Positions 46,609 to 55,947 of a DNA stretch of 64,000 nucleotides are shown in pieces. Each line of letters starts with the position of its first letter. The first letter of the stretch is position 1. The notes beneath the pieces are model-generated. The model had not been told where the DNA came from. It saw only the letters and a program-made list of their open reading frames with translations, and made no database searches. The position numbers and the translations under genes were made by a program. The stretch comes from Desulfovibrio psychrotolerans. Its GTDB lineage: Bacteria; Desulfobacterota; Desulfovibrionia; Desulfovibrionales; Desulfovibrionaceae. The DNA is taken from assembly GCF_013340305.1 (NCBI RefSeq), contig NZ_BLVP01000001.1, forward strand, positions 595,911 through 659,910, written 5' to 3'.

Positions 46609-48659
46609 CAGCACTGCTCTCCGCCTTCGGGTTTCTTCGTTTCGTTGTCTGAGTCATCGGAACGACCCTCGCCGTCCTTTGCCTCACCCGGCTCTTCTTC
46701 CAGCGTAAACTCTCCCCCGCCCGCAGCGGGCGACTGCTCGCGCGGCGCGGCGGCAGGCCGGGCAAAAGGCCGGGCAGAAGTCTGCTGATCCCTGTATGCG
46801 GCTGCCGCACGGGCGCGGTTGTCACGCTCCTCGGCTTCCGCAGGATCATTCAGAATCTCGGCAGGCGGCAGCTCCTGACCGTCCAGCAGAATCTTAATAT
46901 CGGCTCCGCTTATGGTTTCGCGCTCAAGCAGGGCATCCGCAATCTTGTGCAGGTGCTCGATGTTGTCCTCAAGAAGCTGGCGGGCACGATGACGCGCCTC
47001 TTCCATAATGCGCTTCACTTCCGCATCCACAAGGCGGGCGGTTTCCTCACTGTAATTACGCGAATGCGCCCATTCGCGTCCGATGAAGACCTCTTCACCC
47101 TGTTCACCAATATTCATGGGGCCAATAGTGTCAGACATGCCCCATTCGCAGACCATCTTCCGGGCCATCTTGGTGGCCCGCTCAATGTCATTGCCCGCGC
47201 CGGTGGTCATTTCGTTAAAAATGAGCTCCTCGGCCACACGTCCGCCCAAAAACACCACAAGGTTGTTTTCAAGGAAGGTGCGCGTATATCCGTGGCGGTC
47301 ACCGTCAGGCAACTGCATGGTCACGCCCAGGGCGCGTCCGCGCGGAATAATGGACACCTTATGCACGGGGTCCGTCTCAGGAAGCAACATGGCCGTAAGG
47401 GCATGACCGGCCTCATGATAGGCGGTAACACGCTTCTCGTGGTCGCTCATGACAAGGCTGCGGCGCTCCTTGCCCATCAGAAGCTTATCCTTGGCCATCT
47501 CAAAATCGTACATGTTGACCTGATCCTTGTTATTCTTGGCAGCCTGCAGGGCCGCCTCGTTCACAAGGTTCTCAAGGTCTGCACCGGAGAAACCGGGAGT
47601 GCCCTTGGCAAGCACTTCCATGTTCACATCCTTGGCAAGGGGCGTGCGCTTGGCGTGCACTTCCAGAATGTGCTTGCGGCCCTTAAGGTCGGGGGTGGGC
47701 ACCACCACCTGCCGGTCAAAACGGCCGGGACGCAGCAGCGCGGGGTCCAGCACGTCGGGCCGGTTGGTTGCCGCAATAAGGATGACGCCCTCATTGGACT
47801 CAAAACCGTCCATTTCCACCAGCAACTGGTTCAGGGTCTGTTCGCGTTCGTCATGACCGCCGCCCAGACCCGCACCGCGCTGACGGCCCACGGCGTCAAT
47901 TTCATCTATAAAGATAAGGCAGGGAGCGTTTTTCTTGCCCTGAACAAACAGGTCGCGCACGCGCGAGGCACCCACGCCCACAAACATTTCCACAAAGTCG
48001 GAACCGGAAATGGAAAAGAACGGAACGCCCGCTTCGCCTGCCACCGCACGCGCAAGCAGCGTCTTGCCGGTACCGGGAGGCCCCACGAGCAGCACGCCCT
48101 TGGGAATGCGCCCGCCAAGGCGGGTAAACTTCTTGGGGTTGGACAGAAAATCGACCACTTCGGTCAATTCTTCCTTGGCTTCGTCCACGCCCGCCACATC
48201 GTCAAAGGTAACGCGGGTCTGCTCCTGCGAAATGAGCCGGGCACGGGAACGGCCAAACGACATGGCCTTGCCGCCGCCCCCCTGCATCTGCCGCATGAAG
48301 AAGACCCACACGCCTATGAGCAGCAGCATGGGGAACCACGATACAAGCAAGGTCATGTACCACGGAGAATCTTCGGGCGGCAGGGCGTTCACCCGCACTC
48401 CCTGTCCCAGCAGGCGCTGGACAAGCTGCGGGTCATCCGGTGCAAAGGTGACAACAGCACTGCCATCCTGCTGGCGCGCAGTGAGCCGCTGGCCCTGAAT
48501 GTCCACCTGCATCACCTGCCCGCCTTCCACCAGCTGCAAAAACTCGGTGTAGCTTACCTTGTTCTGCGCGGATTGAGGTTGGCTGAAAAGATTGAACAAT
48601 ACTACCATGAGAACGGAAATAACCGCCCACAGGACGAGATTTCGTGAAAACTGATTCAA
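46608..48659 (-). CDS. ftsH: ATP-dependent membrane zinc protease FtsH
   Basis: A 683-residue AAA protease. Two membrane segments (about 8-25 and 100-120) flank a short periplasmic part. Walker [10 protein letters not shown] lies near residue 192, followed by the second-region and SRH motifs ([20 protein letters not shown]). The zinc site HEAGH is near 415. The C-terminal tail is acidic and low-complexity and ends with Cys. It degrades membrane and regulatory proteins. The start is TTG 48659 with GGAGG 9 bp upstream; no ATG fits better. Confidence 0.97.
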   Translation of the reverse strand: MNQFSRNLVLWAVISVLMVVLFNLFSQPQSAQNKVSYTEFLQLVEGGQVMQVDIQGQRLTARQQDGSAVVTFAPDDPQLVQRLLGQGVRVNALPPEDSPWYMTLLVSWFPMLLLIGVWVFFMRQMQGGGGKAMSFGRSRARLISQEQTRVTFDDVAGVDEAKEELTEVVDFLSNPKKFTRLGGRIPKGVLLVGPPGTGKTLLARAVAGEAGVPFFSISGSDFVEMFVGVGASRVRDLFVQGKKNAPCLIFIDEIDAVGRQRGAGLGGGHDEREQTLNQLLVEMDGFESNEGVILIAATNRPDVLDPALLRPGRFDRQVVVPTPDLKGRKHILEVHAKRTPLAKDVNMEVLAKGTPGFSGADLENLVNEAALQAAKNNKDQVNMYDFEMAKDKLLMGKERRSLVMSDHEKRVTAYHEAGHALTAMLLPETDPVHKVSIIPRGRALGVTMQLPDGDRHGYTRTFLENNLVVFLGGRVAEELIFNEMTTGAGNDIERATKMARKMVCEWGMSDTIGPMNIGEQGEEVFIGREWAHSRNYSEETARLVDAEVKRIMEEARHRARQLLEDNIEHLHKIADALLERETISGADIKILLDGQELPPAEILNDPAEAEERDNRARAAAAYRDQQTSARPFARPAAAPREQSPAAGGGEFTLEEEPGEAKDGEGRSDDSDNETKKPEGGEQC

Positions 48660-48985
48660 GCGTCTATGCCTCCGAGGTTGTGTCGGATTACTCTTGCAGG
48701 GTCCGAATTGTTATTACTAAGACGTACCGCCGCATTTGACAATGACAAGCTTTGCTGATTTCCCAATTTTTCACGAACAATCAGAACATTTGACCGAATG
48801 AATCCATCTGCTTGCCCGCCATTGCAAAACCTGCTAGGAAATGCCGACTCAAATTGAGCTTTTCCATGGAACCTCACGGAGACCTGAGCAATCGTGAGCA
48901 ACAGTGAGCACCAGCAAGCTATGGCGGGCAACGGCAAACCCCGCGCTCACCATCGGAAGCACCACATCAGTTTGAGCTTTCCCGT
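48660..48985. other. Leader region between ftsH and selC
   Basis: No gene. It holds the ftsH leader, a 10-bp repeat (listed separately) and an 18-bp direct repeat: TTGAGCTTTTCCATGGAA at 48854-48871 recurs with two changes at 48972-48989, where it runs into the first bases of selC. The promoter of selC is not obvious. Confidence 0.6.
48885..48930. repeat. 10-bp repeat upstream of selC
   Basis: TGAGCA occurs at 48885, 48895 and 48905 in exact register, with weaker GCAAG and GGCAA copies continuing to 48930. Confidence 0.7.
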
Positions 48986-49080
48986 GGAAGCGTTTCGTCA
49001 CCGGTGTGGCGCCCGGTCTTCAAAACCGGTGGGGTGGCAGAGATGTCCCCGGTAGGTTCGACTCCTATACGCTTCCGCCA
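48986..49080 (+). tRNA. selC: tRNA-Sec (anticodon TCA)
   Basis: A 95-nt tRNA with the long acceptor arm and extra arm of selenocysteine tRNAs. GGAAGCG at the 5' end pairs with CGCTTCC at 49070-49076, followed by encoded G73 and CCA. The anticodon loop CTTCAAA contains TCA, which reads UGA. The T-loop GTTCGACTC is standard. It implies that the organism makes selenoproteins, as many Desulfovibrio do (for example formate dehydrogenases and hydrogenases). No selA or selB is in view. Confidence 0.96.
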
Positions 49081-49088
49081 GCACACAC

Positions 49089-49113
49089 GCCCAGCCCTGC
49101 TGGGCTTTTTTTT
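49089..49113 (+). terminator. Terminator after selC
   Basis: GCCCAGC (49089-49095) pairs with GCTGGGC (49099-49105), followed by eight T residues. Confidence 0.95.
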
Positions 49114-49247
49114 GCCATCCGGCACACAGATCGCGCAGCGCCTTGTCCCTTGTCACCCAAGTCCACCTTCAACACACGCAGGCCCGCCACGAGACGAGGC
49201 GTATGATGGAAAAACCGCAAAGGCGCACCCCTTGCATCCCTGCAACG

Positions 49248-49272
49248 AAAAAGCCCCCGCAGGGCGGGGGCT
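49248..49272 (-). terminator. Terminator of the first RRM gene
   Basis: AGCCCCCGC (49252-49260) pairs with GCGGGGGCT (49264-49272); on the minus strand TTTT follows. Confidence 0.92.
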
Positions 49273-49297
49273 TCGTGATTCGCTTTCGATCGTTCGC

Positions 49298-49570
49298 TTA
49301 GTAGCGGGGACGGCTCGGACGGCTCTCACGGGGCTGAGCTTCGTTAACCTTCAGGTCGCGGCCACCGATGCTCTTGCCATTCAGTGCCTGAATGGCCTGC
49401 GCAGCGCCGGCATCGTCCATTTCCACGAAACCGAAACCACGGGAGCGGCCGGTTTCACGGTCTTCAATGACGCGAGCGGAAATAACATCGCCATAATCAG
49501 CGAAGAGGTTGCGCAGATCCGCATCAGTGGTAGACCAAGCCAAGTTGCCAACGTAAATGTTCTTAGACAA
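49298..49570 (-). CDS. RRM-type RNA-binding protein (copy 1)
   Basis: A 90-residue protein made of one RRM: RNP2 is IYVGNLAW near residue 4 and RNP1 is RSRGFGFVEM near 44. A short Arg/Pro/Ser tail ends SRPSRPRY. Such proteins bind single-stranded RNA and in bacteria are often cold-induced. The start is TTG 49570, chosen by alignment with the paralogue at 51375-51638 (MSKNIYVGNLAW) and by GGAG 9 bp upstream. The gene has its own terminator. Confidence 0.9.
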   Translation of the reverse strand: MSKNIYVGNLAWSTTDADLRNLFADYGDVISARVIEDRETGRSRGFGFVEMDDAGAAQAIQALNGKSIGGRDLKVNEAQPRESRPSRPRY

Positions 49571-49955
49571 GACAATATCTCCGAAAATAAAAAGGAAAGG
49601 GATGTACCGCAAAATCCTAAACCAACTCAGGAAATGACAGCACTGCTATCGCTGACATAATGGGTTTCACTCATCCATGTCAAGTGAAGTTCATGATATT
49701 TTTTTCTTTGTCCCCATTTTATTTTTTCCGCACAACAAGCCGTAATCCATACAATTCCGCTACACATTTCCCGCACGGTCTTTCTCCCCTGCTTCGTTCG
49801 TCTCCTCGGGCACGGGTCAGAATTCCGCCATTCCCGCATTCCCAGCCGCTCCGCAACAACGCTTCCCGCGCTTCTTCCATATTTCGTCCATACTTCGCCT
49901 GTGCCATGTCCACGCATCACCCCGCTCCCCCACGTTCTTCCGGCACTCTCCCCCG

Positions 49956-49991
49956 CTTCCCGCTCTCCCGCCTGTCCCGCCTGTCCCGCGG
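49956..49991. repeat. Four 9-bp repeats upstream of ilvE
   Basis: CTTCCCGCT, CTCCCGCCT, GTCCCGCCT and GTCCCGCGG follow in register, ending just before the ilvE promoter. Confidence 0.8.
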
Positions 49992-49998
49992 TCCCCCA

Positions 49999-50027
49999 TT
50001 GACAAAACACGCCGCTCACGGAATTAT
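49999..50027 (+). promoter_or_regulatory. Probable ilvE promoter
   Basis: A perfect -35 TTGACA at 49999-50004 and AATTAT at 50022-50027, separated by 17 bp, precede ilvE by about 140 bp. Confidence 0.55.
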
Positions 50028-50170
50028 CTTTCGCCATAACGGCACGGCACTCCCCTGCAACCACCTGGCCGGAAAGCCGAAACTGCAGGATATCCCTGAT
50101 TCGCAACCGCCGGAACCGGAAGGGGCATCTCGCCAATCCGCACGTCATTCATGAACCGAAGGGAAGGACA

Positions 50171-51244
50171 ATGGAAATTTCGCTTAACCTGCTGCCCGAA
50201 TCGGAAAGGCGGCACTCCGTTCTTAAAGGCATGGACAGCCTGCCCTTTGGCAAGCTGCGCTGCGACCACATGTTCCTGATGGACTACGCCGACAAGACAT
50301 GGTCCAACCCGCGCATAGTGCCCTACGGCAACTTCAGCATTCCCCCCGGCGCCATCGCGCTGCATTACGGGCAGGCCATTTTCGAAGGAGCCAAGGCCTT
50401 CCGCCACGAAGACGGAGAGATTTACACCTTCCGTTTCGAAAAAAACGCCGAGCGTCTCAACCGCTCCGCAGCCATTATGTGCATGCCCTCCGTTCCGGAG
50501 GAAATGCAGATTGCCGGTCTCATGCGTCTGCTGGACATAGAGCGGGAATGGTGCCCCACCATACCGGAATCATCGCTGTACATCCGCCCCTTCCTGTTCG
50601 CAACGGAAGACGCTCTGGGCGTAAAGCCCAGTGAGAAGTACACATTCTGTATCATGCTTTCCCCCAGCGGCCCCTACTATGCCGGTGGCTTCAACAAGAC
50701 CGTCACCCTGCTGATCACGGAACAGTTCCACCGCGCAACCCCCGGCGGCACCGGCGCGGCTAAGGCAGCAGGCAACTACGCCGCCTCGTTGCGGGCACAG
50801 CTTTTCGCTCAGTCCAAGGGAGCCGCACAGGTGCTGTATCTGGATGCCAGCAACACCTATCTGGAAGAAGTGGGTGCCATGAACCACTTCCATGTGCTGA
50901 AAGACGGCTCGCTGATCATTCCGGAATTCACAGACACCATCCTGCGCTCCATAACCTCCGAATCCGTTCTGGAGCTGCTGCCCAACGCACGGCAGGAGAA
51001 GGTGAAGCTTTCCGATTTCGTTTCCATGGTTAAATCCGGCGATATCGTGGAGGCCGGCGGCTTCGGCACGGCGGCTGTCATTACCCCCGTTGGCAAATAT
51101 ATCACCGATGCCGGTGATTCCTTCGCCGTGGGCAACGGCTCCATCGGTCCCATCACCCAGGAGCTGTATGATACCTATACCGGCATCCAGAAGGGAATCA
51201 TCCCGGACACCAAGGGCTGGCTGGCCAAGGTGCCTCACTTCTAA
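50171..51244 (+). CDS. ilvE: Branched-chain amino-acid aminotransferase
   Basis: A 357-residue PLP enzyme of fold type IV that moves the amino group between glutamate and the branched-chain keto acids. Family stretches are HYGQAIFEGAKAFR, LYIRPFLFATEDALGVKP, TGAAKAAGNYAAS with the PLP-site region, and YLEEVGAMNHF. The length suits the longer bacterial/eukaryotic BCAT subfamily rather than the shorter E. coli type. GAAGGA precedes the ATG. A terminator follows. It stands alone between the two RRM genes, which run in the opposite direction. Confidence 0.95.
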   Translation: MEISLNLLPESERRHSVLKGMDSLPFGKLRCDHMFLMDYADKTWSNPRIVPYGNFSIPPGAIALHYGQAIFEGAKAFRHEDGEIYTFRFEKNAERLNRSAAIMCMPSVPEEMQIAGLMRLLDIEREWCPTIPESSLYIRPFLFATEDALGVKPSEKYTFCIMLSPSGPYYAGGFNKTVTLLITEQFHRATPGGTGAAKAAGNYAASLRAQLFAQSKGAAQVLYLDASNTYLEEVGAMNHFHVLKDGSLIIPEFTDTILRSITSESVLELLPNARQEKVKLSDFVSMVKSGDIVEAGGFGTAAVITPVGKYITDAGDSFAVGNGSIGPITQELYDTYTGIQKGIIPDTKGWLAKVPHF

Positions 51245-51278
51245 CCCACGCCCTCTGCCGCTCTGCAGAACGCACATC

Positions 51279-51306
51279 GCCCCGCCTCCCATGGCGGGGC
51301 GTTTTA
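51279..51306 (+). terminator. Terminator after ilvE
   Basis: GCCCCGCC (51279-51286) pairs with GGCGGGGC (51293-51300), followed by GTTTTAT. Confidence 0.9.
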
Positions 51307-51324
51307 TAATGCCCGACCGCTTCC

Positions 51325-51350
51325 AAAAAAATCCCGCCGAAAGGCGGGAT
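51325..51350 (-). terminator. Terminator of the second RRM gene
   Basis: ATCCCGCC (51331-51338) pairs with GGCGGGAT (51343-51350) around a GAAA-type loop, followed on the minus strand by seven T. Confidence 0.92.
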
Positions 51351-51374
51351 ATCTGTGCGCGCGGGTAGACGTCT

Positions 51375-51638
51375 CTAGTAGCGGGGACGGCGTTCGCGGG
51401 GCTGTGCCTCGTTCACGCGCAGATCGCGTCCCTGAAAGTTCTGCCCGTTCAGGGCTTCAATCGCCTGCAAAGCATCGGCGGCTTCCATCTCCACAAACCC
51501 GAAACCGCGCGAACGCCCGGTCTCGCGGTCTTCTACCACCTTGGCGGAAAGCACGGTACCATAGGAAGAAAAAAGGGTACGCAAATCTTCATCCTTCGCG
51601 GACCAGGCCAGATTTCCAACATAAATGTTCTTCGACAT
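51375..51638 (-). CDS. RRM-type RNA-binding protein (copy 2)
   Basis: An 87-residue RRM protein closely similar to copy 1: MSKNIYVGNLAW at the start, RSRGFGFVEM in the middle and the same EAQPRE tail ending RPRY. Only the body of the second half differs clearly. GAG lies before ATG 51638, and a long leader precedes it, as is common for cold-induced mRNAs. It has its own terminator. The two copies flank ilvE in the same orientation, pointing to a local duplication. Confidence 0.92.
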   Translation of the reverse strand: MSKNIYVGNLAWSAKDEDLRTLFSSYGTVLSAKVVEDRETGRSRGFGFVEMEAADALQAIEALNGQNFQGRDLRVNEAQPRERRPRY

Positions 51639-51987
51639 GACCAACAACTCCGATAAAAAAGATTCAAAAAGTGCCGCATCCTGCTCATGGCCTTAAAAAC
51701 ACACCTACCCCTGCGGGAAATCATACAGGATGCACCAGCACGACCGGCAACAGCCCCGCTCCACACAGCGGGAGAGGGCCAATCCGCTCTTCCACGTAAA
51801 CCCCGAGTAGCTGAATCATACAAATCATGTCAACACGTTTATAGCTTGATGCGTACGCTTCCATTCAGTCATTCCGCGCGCATAATTGCAGCCCCTGCAA
51901 ACAACGATTGCCCCGCCGGAGCGGGGCAATCGTAACCATTCAATATAGAAGCGATCTCTCTCACAACAAGAGCGACTGCAACCCGGC
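51639..51987. other. Intergenic region between RRM copy 2 and argH
   Basis: No gene. It contains the long leader of RRM copy 2, a -35-like TTGACA (minus strand, 51833-51828) without a good -10, and the strong hairpin at 51904-51931. Confidence 0.5.
51904..51931 (-). terminator. Hairpin terminator after argH
   Basis: A perfect 12-bp stem CGATTGCCCCGC/GCGGGGCAATCG closes on a CGGA loop. On the minus strand TTGTTT follows, so it probably ends the argFGH transcript. Confidence 0.75.
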
Positions 51988-53367
51988 CTACTCCAGCCAG
52001 TCCGCAAGCTCAGCAATCTGCGCCCGGACAGAATCCGGCCCGGTGCCGCCCTGCGTTCTGCGACGGGCAACAGCCGCATCATATGCCAGAACCGCGTACA
52101 CATCGTCATCAATACACTCGGAGATGGTGCGGAATTCATCCATGGTAAGGTCTTCCAGCGGTTTGCCCCGGTCTTCTGCCAGCGCAACCGCCGCACCGGT
52201 AAGATGGTGCGCCTCGCGGAAGGGAATGCCCTTGCCCACAAGATAGTCCGCAAGCTCCGTGGCATTCAGAAAACCGGAACGCAGAACGCTCGCCATACGC
52301 CCCGTGTTGAACCGCAGTTCCGAGAGCATACCCGCCATGAGCGACAGGGATGCGGATACGGTTCTGTCCGTATCCATGAACGGTTCCTTGTCTTCCTGAA
52401 GGTCGCGGTTGTAGGTCATGGGCAGCCCTTTGACCGTGGTCAGCAGGGTCATGAGCGCACCGTAAACACGCCCCACCTTGCCGCGCATAATCTCCGCCAC
52501 GTCCGGATTCTTCTTCTGCGGCATTATGCTGGAACCGGTGGCATAGGCATCCGGCAGGTAAATATAGCCGAAGTTCGGGTTCGCCCAAATGATCATCTCC
52601 TCACAGAAGCGGGAAAGATGTGCCATGATCAGCGAGGCACAGAACAGGGCTTCCAAGGCGAAATCCCTGTCCGATACGGCATCCATGGAATTGCGGAAAG
52701 TGCCGTGCATGCCCAGTTCCTCCGCCACGGACGCAGGGTCCAGCGGATACGTGGTGCCCGCAAGGGCGGCTGCACCAAGGGGGCACACGCGCGTGCGCCT
52801 GTCGCAATCCGCAAGACGGTCATAGTCGCGGCGCAACATCCATGCATAGGCAAGCAGATGATGCCCCAGGCTCACAGGCTGTGCGGGTTGCATATGGGTG
52901 CAGCCGGGCAGCAGCGTATCCACGTGCTGTTCCGCCTGCTTCACCAGTTCCGCAATCACCCCGCGCACCAGTTCCTGCCATTCTCGCACGGCGTCTGAAA
53001 CGTAGAGCCGGAAATCCAGCGCCACCTGATCGTTGCGCGATCGGCCGGTATGCAGGCGCTTGCCCGCATCGCCCACCAGTTCGGAAAGGCGGCTCTCAAT
53101 ATTCATGTGCACGTCTTCCAGTTCCGCACGCCACACAAACTGGCCGGATTCAATCTCCTGCCGGATGCGCTCAAGCCCGTCCACAATCTGTTCCGCGTCC
53201 TGCGCGGAGATAACGCCCTGCCGCGCCAGCATGCGGGCATGCGCCATGGACCCGGCAATATCCTGCCGATACATAAGCCTGTCGTATGAAACGGACTGGG
53301 TGTATTCCTCCACCCTTGCGGCGGTCTTCTGGCGGAACCGCCCGCCCCACATCTTCTTTTCTGCCAT
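51988..53367 (-). CDS. argH: Argininosuccinate lyase
   Basis: A 459-residue fumarase-superfamily enzyme that splits argininosuccinate into arginine and fumarate. The N-terminal KMWGGRF, the [17 protein letters not shown] stretch and the mobile signature loop [15 protein letters not shown] are present, with the catalytic Ser in the last. ATG 53367 fits the family start. It is the last gene of argF-argG-argH, the final step of arginine synthesis, and lies 27 bp after argG. Confidence 0.97.
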   Translation of the reverse strand: MAEKKMWGGRFRQKTAARVEEYTQSVSYDRLMYRQDIAGSMAHARMLARQGVISAQDAEQIVDGLERIRQEIESGQFVWRAELEDVHMNIESRLSELVGDAGKRLHTGRSRNDQVALDFRLYVSDAVREWQELVRGVIAELVKQAEQHVDTLLPGCTHMQPAQPVSLGHHLLAYAWMLRRDYDRLADCDRRTRVCPLGAAALAGTTYPLDPASVAEELGMHGTFRNSMDAVSDRDFALEALFCASLIMAHLSRFCEEMIIWANPNFGYIYLPDAYATGSSIMPQKKNPDVAEIMRGKVGRVYGALMTLLTTVKGLPMTYNRDLQEDKEPFMDTDRTVSASLSLMAGMLSELRFNTGRMASVLRSGFLNATELADYLVGKGIPFREAHHLTGAAVALAEDRGKPLEDLTMDEFRTISECIDDDVYAVLAYDAAVARRRTQGGTGPDSVRAQIAELADWLE

Positions 53368-53394
53368 GATGTTTCCGTGCAAAGAGGATTGTCG

Positions 53395-54591
53395 CTACTT
53401 CTTGTAGCCGAGCAGCCGCAGCCCCTGCAGGCGGATGAAACCCGCCGCGTCCGCCTGATTGTACACCTCGTCCTCCTCAAAGGTGGCAAGGTCCATGCGG
53501 TAGAGGGAATAGGGAGACTTGCGCCCCACCGGAACGGCATGCCCCTTGTAGAGCTTCATACGCACGGTGCCGGTAACGTTACGCTGCGTTTCGTCTATGA
53601 GCTTCTGCAACGCCTCGCGCTCCGGCGCGAACCAGAACCCGTTGTACACGCATTCGGAATACCGGGTGATGAGCGAGTCGCGCAGGTGCATGGATTCACG
53701 GTCAAGGCAGATGCCTTCCAGATCACGGTGGGCGTTGTACAGAATAGTGCCGCCGGGCGTTTCGTACACCCCGCGCGACTTAATGCCCACAAAGCGGTTC
53801 TCCACCATGTCCAGACGGCCAATGCCGTGCTTGCCGCCCAGCGTGTTCAGCGCCTTTATCATGGCAGCGGGAGAAAGCTGTTCGCCGTTCAGGGCCACTG
53901 CATCGCCGTTCAGATACTCCAGTTCGATGTATTCCGGAGTGTCCGGGGCCTTTTCCATGGGAACAGCCATAAGGTACGAGCCTTCCAGCGGTTCGCTCCA
54001 CGGGTCTTCCAGTTCGCCGCCCTCAAAGGAGCAGTGGAGCATGTTGCGGTCCATGCTGTACTGCTTGCGCGATGCGGCCACCGGCAGCGGAATGCCGTGC
54101 TCCTGAGCAAAATTGGTAAGGTCGGTGCGGGAACGGAAGTTCCACTCGCGCCACGGGGCAATAACCTTCAGTCTGGGGTCCAGCGCCATGGCCGCAAGTT
54201 CAAAGCGAACCTGATCGTTCCCCTTGCCCGTGGCGCCGTGCGCCACGGCCTGTGCGCCTTCCTGATGCGCTATTTCCACCAGACGCTTGGCAATAAGCGG
54301 TCGTGCAATGGAGGTACCCAGCAGATAGCGCCCTTCGTACACGGCGTTGGCGCGCATCATCGGATAGATGAAGTCGCGGGCAAACTCCTCGCGCAGGTCT
54401 TCCACATACGCACGGGAAGCACCGGTGGCCAAAGCCTTGGCATCCACGCCGTCAAGGTCTTCTTCCTGTCCCAGATCGGCGGTAAGGGTTACCACCTCGC
54501 AGTTGTAGGTAAGGGCGATCCACTTGAGGATCACAGACGTATCAAGCCCGCCGGAATAGGCGAGCACAACCTTCTTTATATCCTTGCTCAT
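53395..54591 (-). CDS. argG: Argininosuccinate synthase
   Basis: A 398-residue ATP-dependent ligase joining citrulline and aspartate. The ATP pyrophosphatase motif is [11 protein letters not shown] at residue 11. [15 protein letters not shown] and the later [19 protein letters not shown] are family signatures. AAGGAA lies before the ATG. It sits between argF and argH in one minus-strand operon. Confidence 0.97.
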   Translation of the reverse strand: MSKDIKKVVLAYSGGLDTSVILKWIALTYNCEVVTLTADLGQEEDLDGVDAKALATGASRAYVEDLREEFARDFIYPMMRANAVYEGRYLLGTSIARPLIAKRLVEIAHQEGAQAVAHGATGKGNDQVRFELAAMALDPRLKVIAPWREWNFRSRTDLTNFAQEHGIPLPVAASRKQYSMDRNMLHCSFEGGELEDPWSEPLEGSYLMAVPMEKAPDTPEYIELEYLNGDAVALNGEQLSPAAMIKALNTLGGKHGIGRLDMVENRFVGIKSRGVYETPGGTILYNAHRDLEGICLDRESMHLRDSLITRYSECVYNGFWFAPEREALQKLIDETQRNVTGTVRMKLYKGHAVPVGRKSPYSLYRMDLATFEEDEVYNQADAAGFIRLQGLRLLGYKK

Positions 54592-54681
54592 TCTCTTTCC
54601 TTATCGTCTCGCATACAATGAAGCGCGTTCTGCAGTCTGCCGCGCGTTCCGGCCCGGACTGCAAAGTTATTTTTCAGGCAA

Positions 54682-55581
54682 TCAGGAGAAAATCCACTCC
54701 AGAATGGCCTTTTGCATATGCAGGCGGTTCTCCGCCTGATCAAAAACAATGGAAGCAGGGCTTTCAAACACGCCCTCGCTCACCTCTTCGCCCCGGTGCG
54801 CGGGCAGGCAATGCATGAACTTGGCATCGGCCGCCGCATACTTCATCAGCTGCTCATCCACCATAAAGCCCGCAAAGGCCTTTTCGCGGCGTTTCTGCTC
54901 CGCTTCCTGCCCCATAGAGGCCCACACGTCCGTATTCACGTAGTGTGCACCGTCAATGGCCATCTGCGGATCATTGGTGCAGAATATCTTGGCCCCGGCC
55001 TGCAACGCCAGTGTGAGCAGGCTCTTGTCCGGCTCGTATCCCTGCGGGAAGGCCATGAACAGTTCAAACCGGAAATAGATGGCGGCTTCAATCCACGAAT
55101 TGGCCATGTTGTTGCCGTCGCCAATCCATGCCACGCGCACCTTGCTGAGGTCCGGTGTGCGCTCATATATGGTGAGCAGGTCGCTCATCACCTGGCAGGG
55201 ATGCCCCTGATCGGTCAGCGCGTTCACCACAGGAATGGTGCCATAACGCACCAGCTCGTCAATCTTTTCCTGCCCGAAGGTCCGCACGATCATGCAGTCA
55301 TTATAGCGGGAAAGAACCCGCGCGGTATCCTTCAGCGGTTCGCTGCGGCCGAGCTGGCTTTCGGCGGGCGTCATGAAAATTGTCTTGGCTCCCAGATGGA
55401 ACAGAGCGGTCTCAAAGGACACGCGGGTCCGGGTAGAGGCTTTCTCGAACAGCAGAATGGCGGTTTTGCCCTGCATAAGATCGCTGCGGAAATCCGTGTC
55501 CTTCATTTCCTTGGCGCGGACCAAAAGCCGATGCGCGCTCTCACAGCCCAAGTCCCGTATTTTCGTGAAGTGTCTGGTCAT
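54682..55581 (-). CDS. argF: Ornithine carbamoyltransferase
   Basis: A 299-residue transcarbamylase that makes citrulline from ornithine and carbamoyl phosphate. The phosphate-binding STRTR motif (EKASTRTRVSFE), the active-site HCLPAHRGEEV with catalytic Cys, and NALTDQGHPCQ are present. ATG 55581 is chosen by the family start (HFTKIRDLG) and by GAGG about 9 bp upstream. It begins the argFGH operon. The gap of 366 bp upstream (55582-55947) shows no gene; I find no convincing arginine operator there. Confidence 0.97.
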   Translation of the reverse strand: MTRHFTKIRDLGCESAHRLLVRAKEMKDTDFRSDLMQGKTAILLFEKASTRTRVSFETALFHLGAKTIFMTPAESQLGRSEPLKDTARVLSRYNDCMIVRTFGQEKIDELVRYGTIPVVNALTDQGHPCQVMSDLLTIYERTPDLSKVRVAWIGDGNNMANSWIEAAIYFRFELFMAFPQGYEPDKSLLTLALQAGAKIFCTNDPQMAIDGAHYVNTDVWASMGQEAEQKRREKAFAGFMVDEQLMKYAAADAKFMHCLPAHRGEEVSEGVFESPASIVFDQAENRLHMQKAILEWIFS

Positions 55582-55947
55582 TCGGGAAAACCTCTCAGTA
55601 TGTCGTTCATTCCGCACTCGTTGCGAAAAGAGTGTTTTTAGGCCCAAAAGTCCATATTTGTAAACCCGCAGTTAGGCGCATGCGCCGCAGATTTTTTGCC
55701 TGCCCCGGGAATGTTTGCATCCTGCCCGCCTCATCTGCTACACACGCCTGCATAGGCTGTTGCACATTGCCAACCAGCTGCGCCGCAACGGGCATTCAGC
55801 CCGGAGCACGCACGCATCGCTGTAATTACCGGGATATGCACCGGGCAGCCCCGCAACGCGACAGGCCAGCGAACTTGTTCTCAAACCGCCGTCCGGCCCG
55901 CGACAGACCCACGCGCCCGGCAGGCGGCACACACCCTTTCACCCGGT
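55582..55947. other. Divergent intergenic region argF / glycosyltransferase
   Basis: No gene is visible. The minus strand has TTTACA with CTAAAA 17 bp later (around 55637-55667), a weak promoter candidate for argF. Nothing clear is seen for the plus strand. Confidence 0.35.

Larger units (their letters stand above)
49614..50170. other. Intergenic region between RRM copy 1 and ilvE
   Basis: No convincing gene; one minus-strand frame of 173 codons has no ribosome binding site or family. The leader of the RRM gene is AT-rich. It also contains a 9-bp repeat array and the ilvE promoter, listed separately. Confidence 0.6.

Noticed and set aside
46947..48647. Plus-strand open frame of 566 codons opposite ftsH
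   Set aside because: Shadow of a highly conserved gene; His/Gly/Leu-rich with no family.
49627..50148. Minus-strand frame of 173 codons between RRM copy 1 and ilvE
   Set aside because: No ribosome binding site and no domain; it runs through a repeat array and an AT-rich leader.
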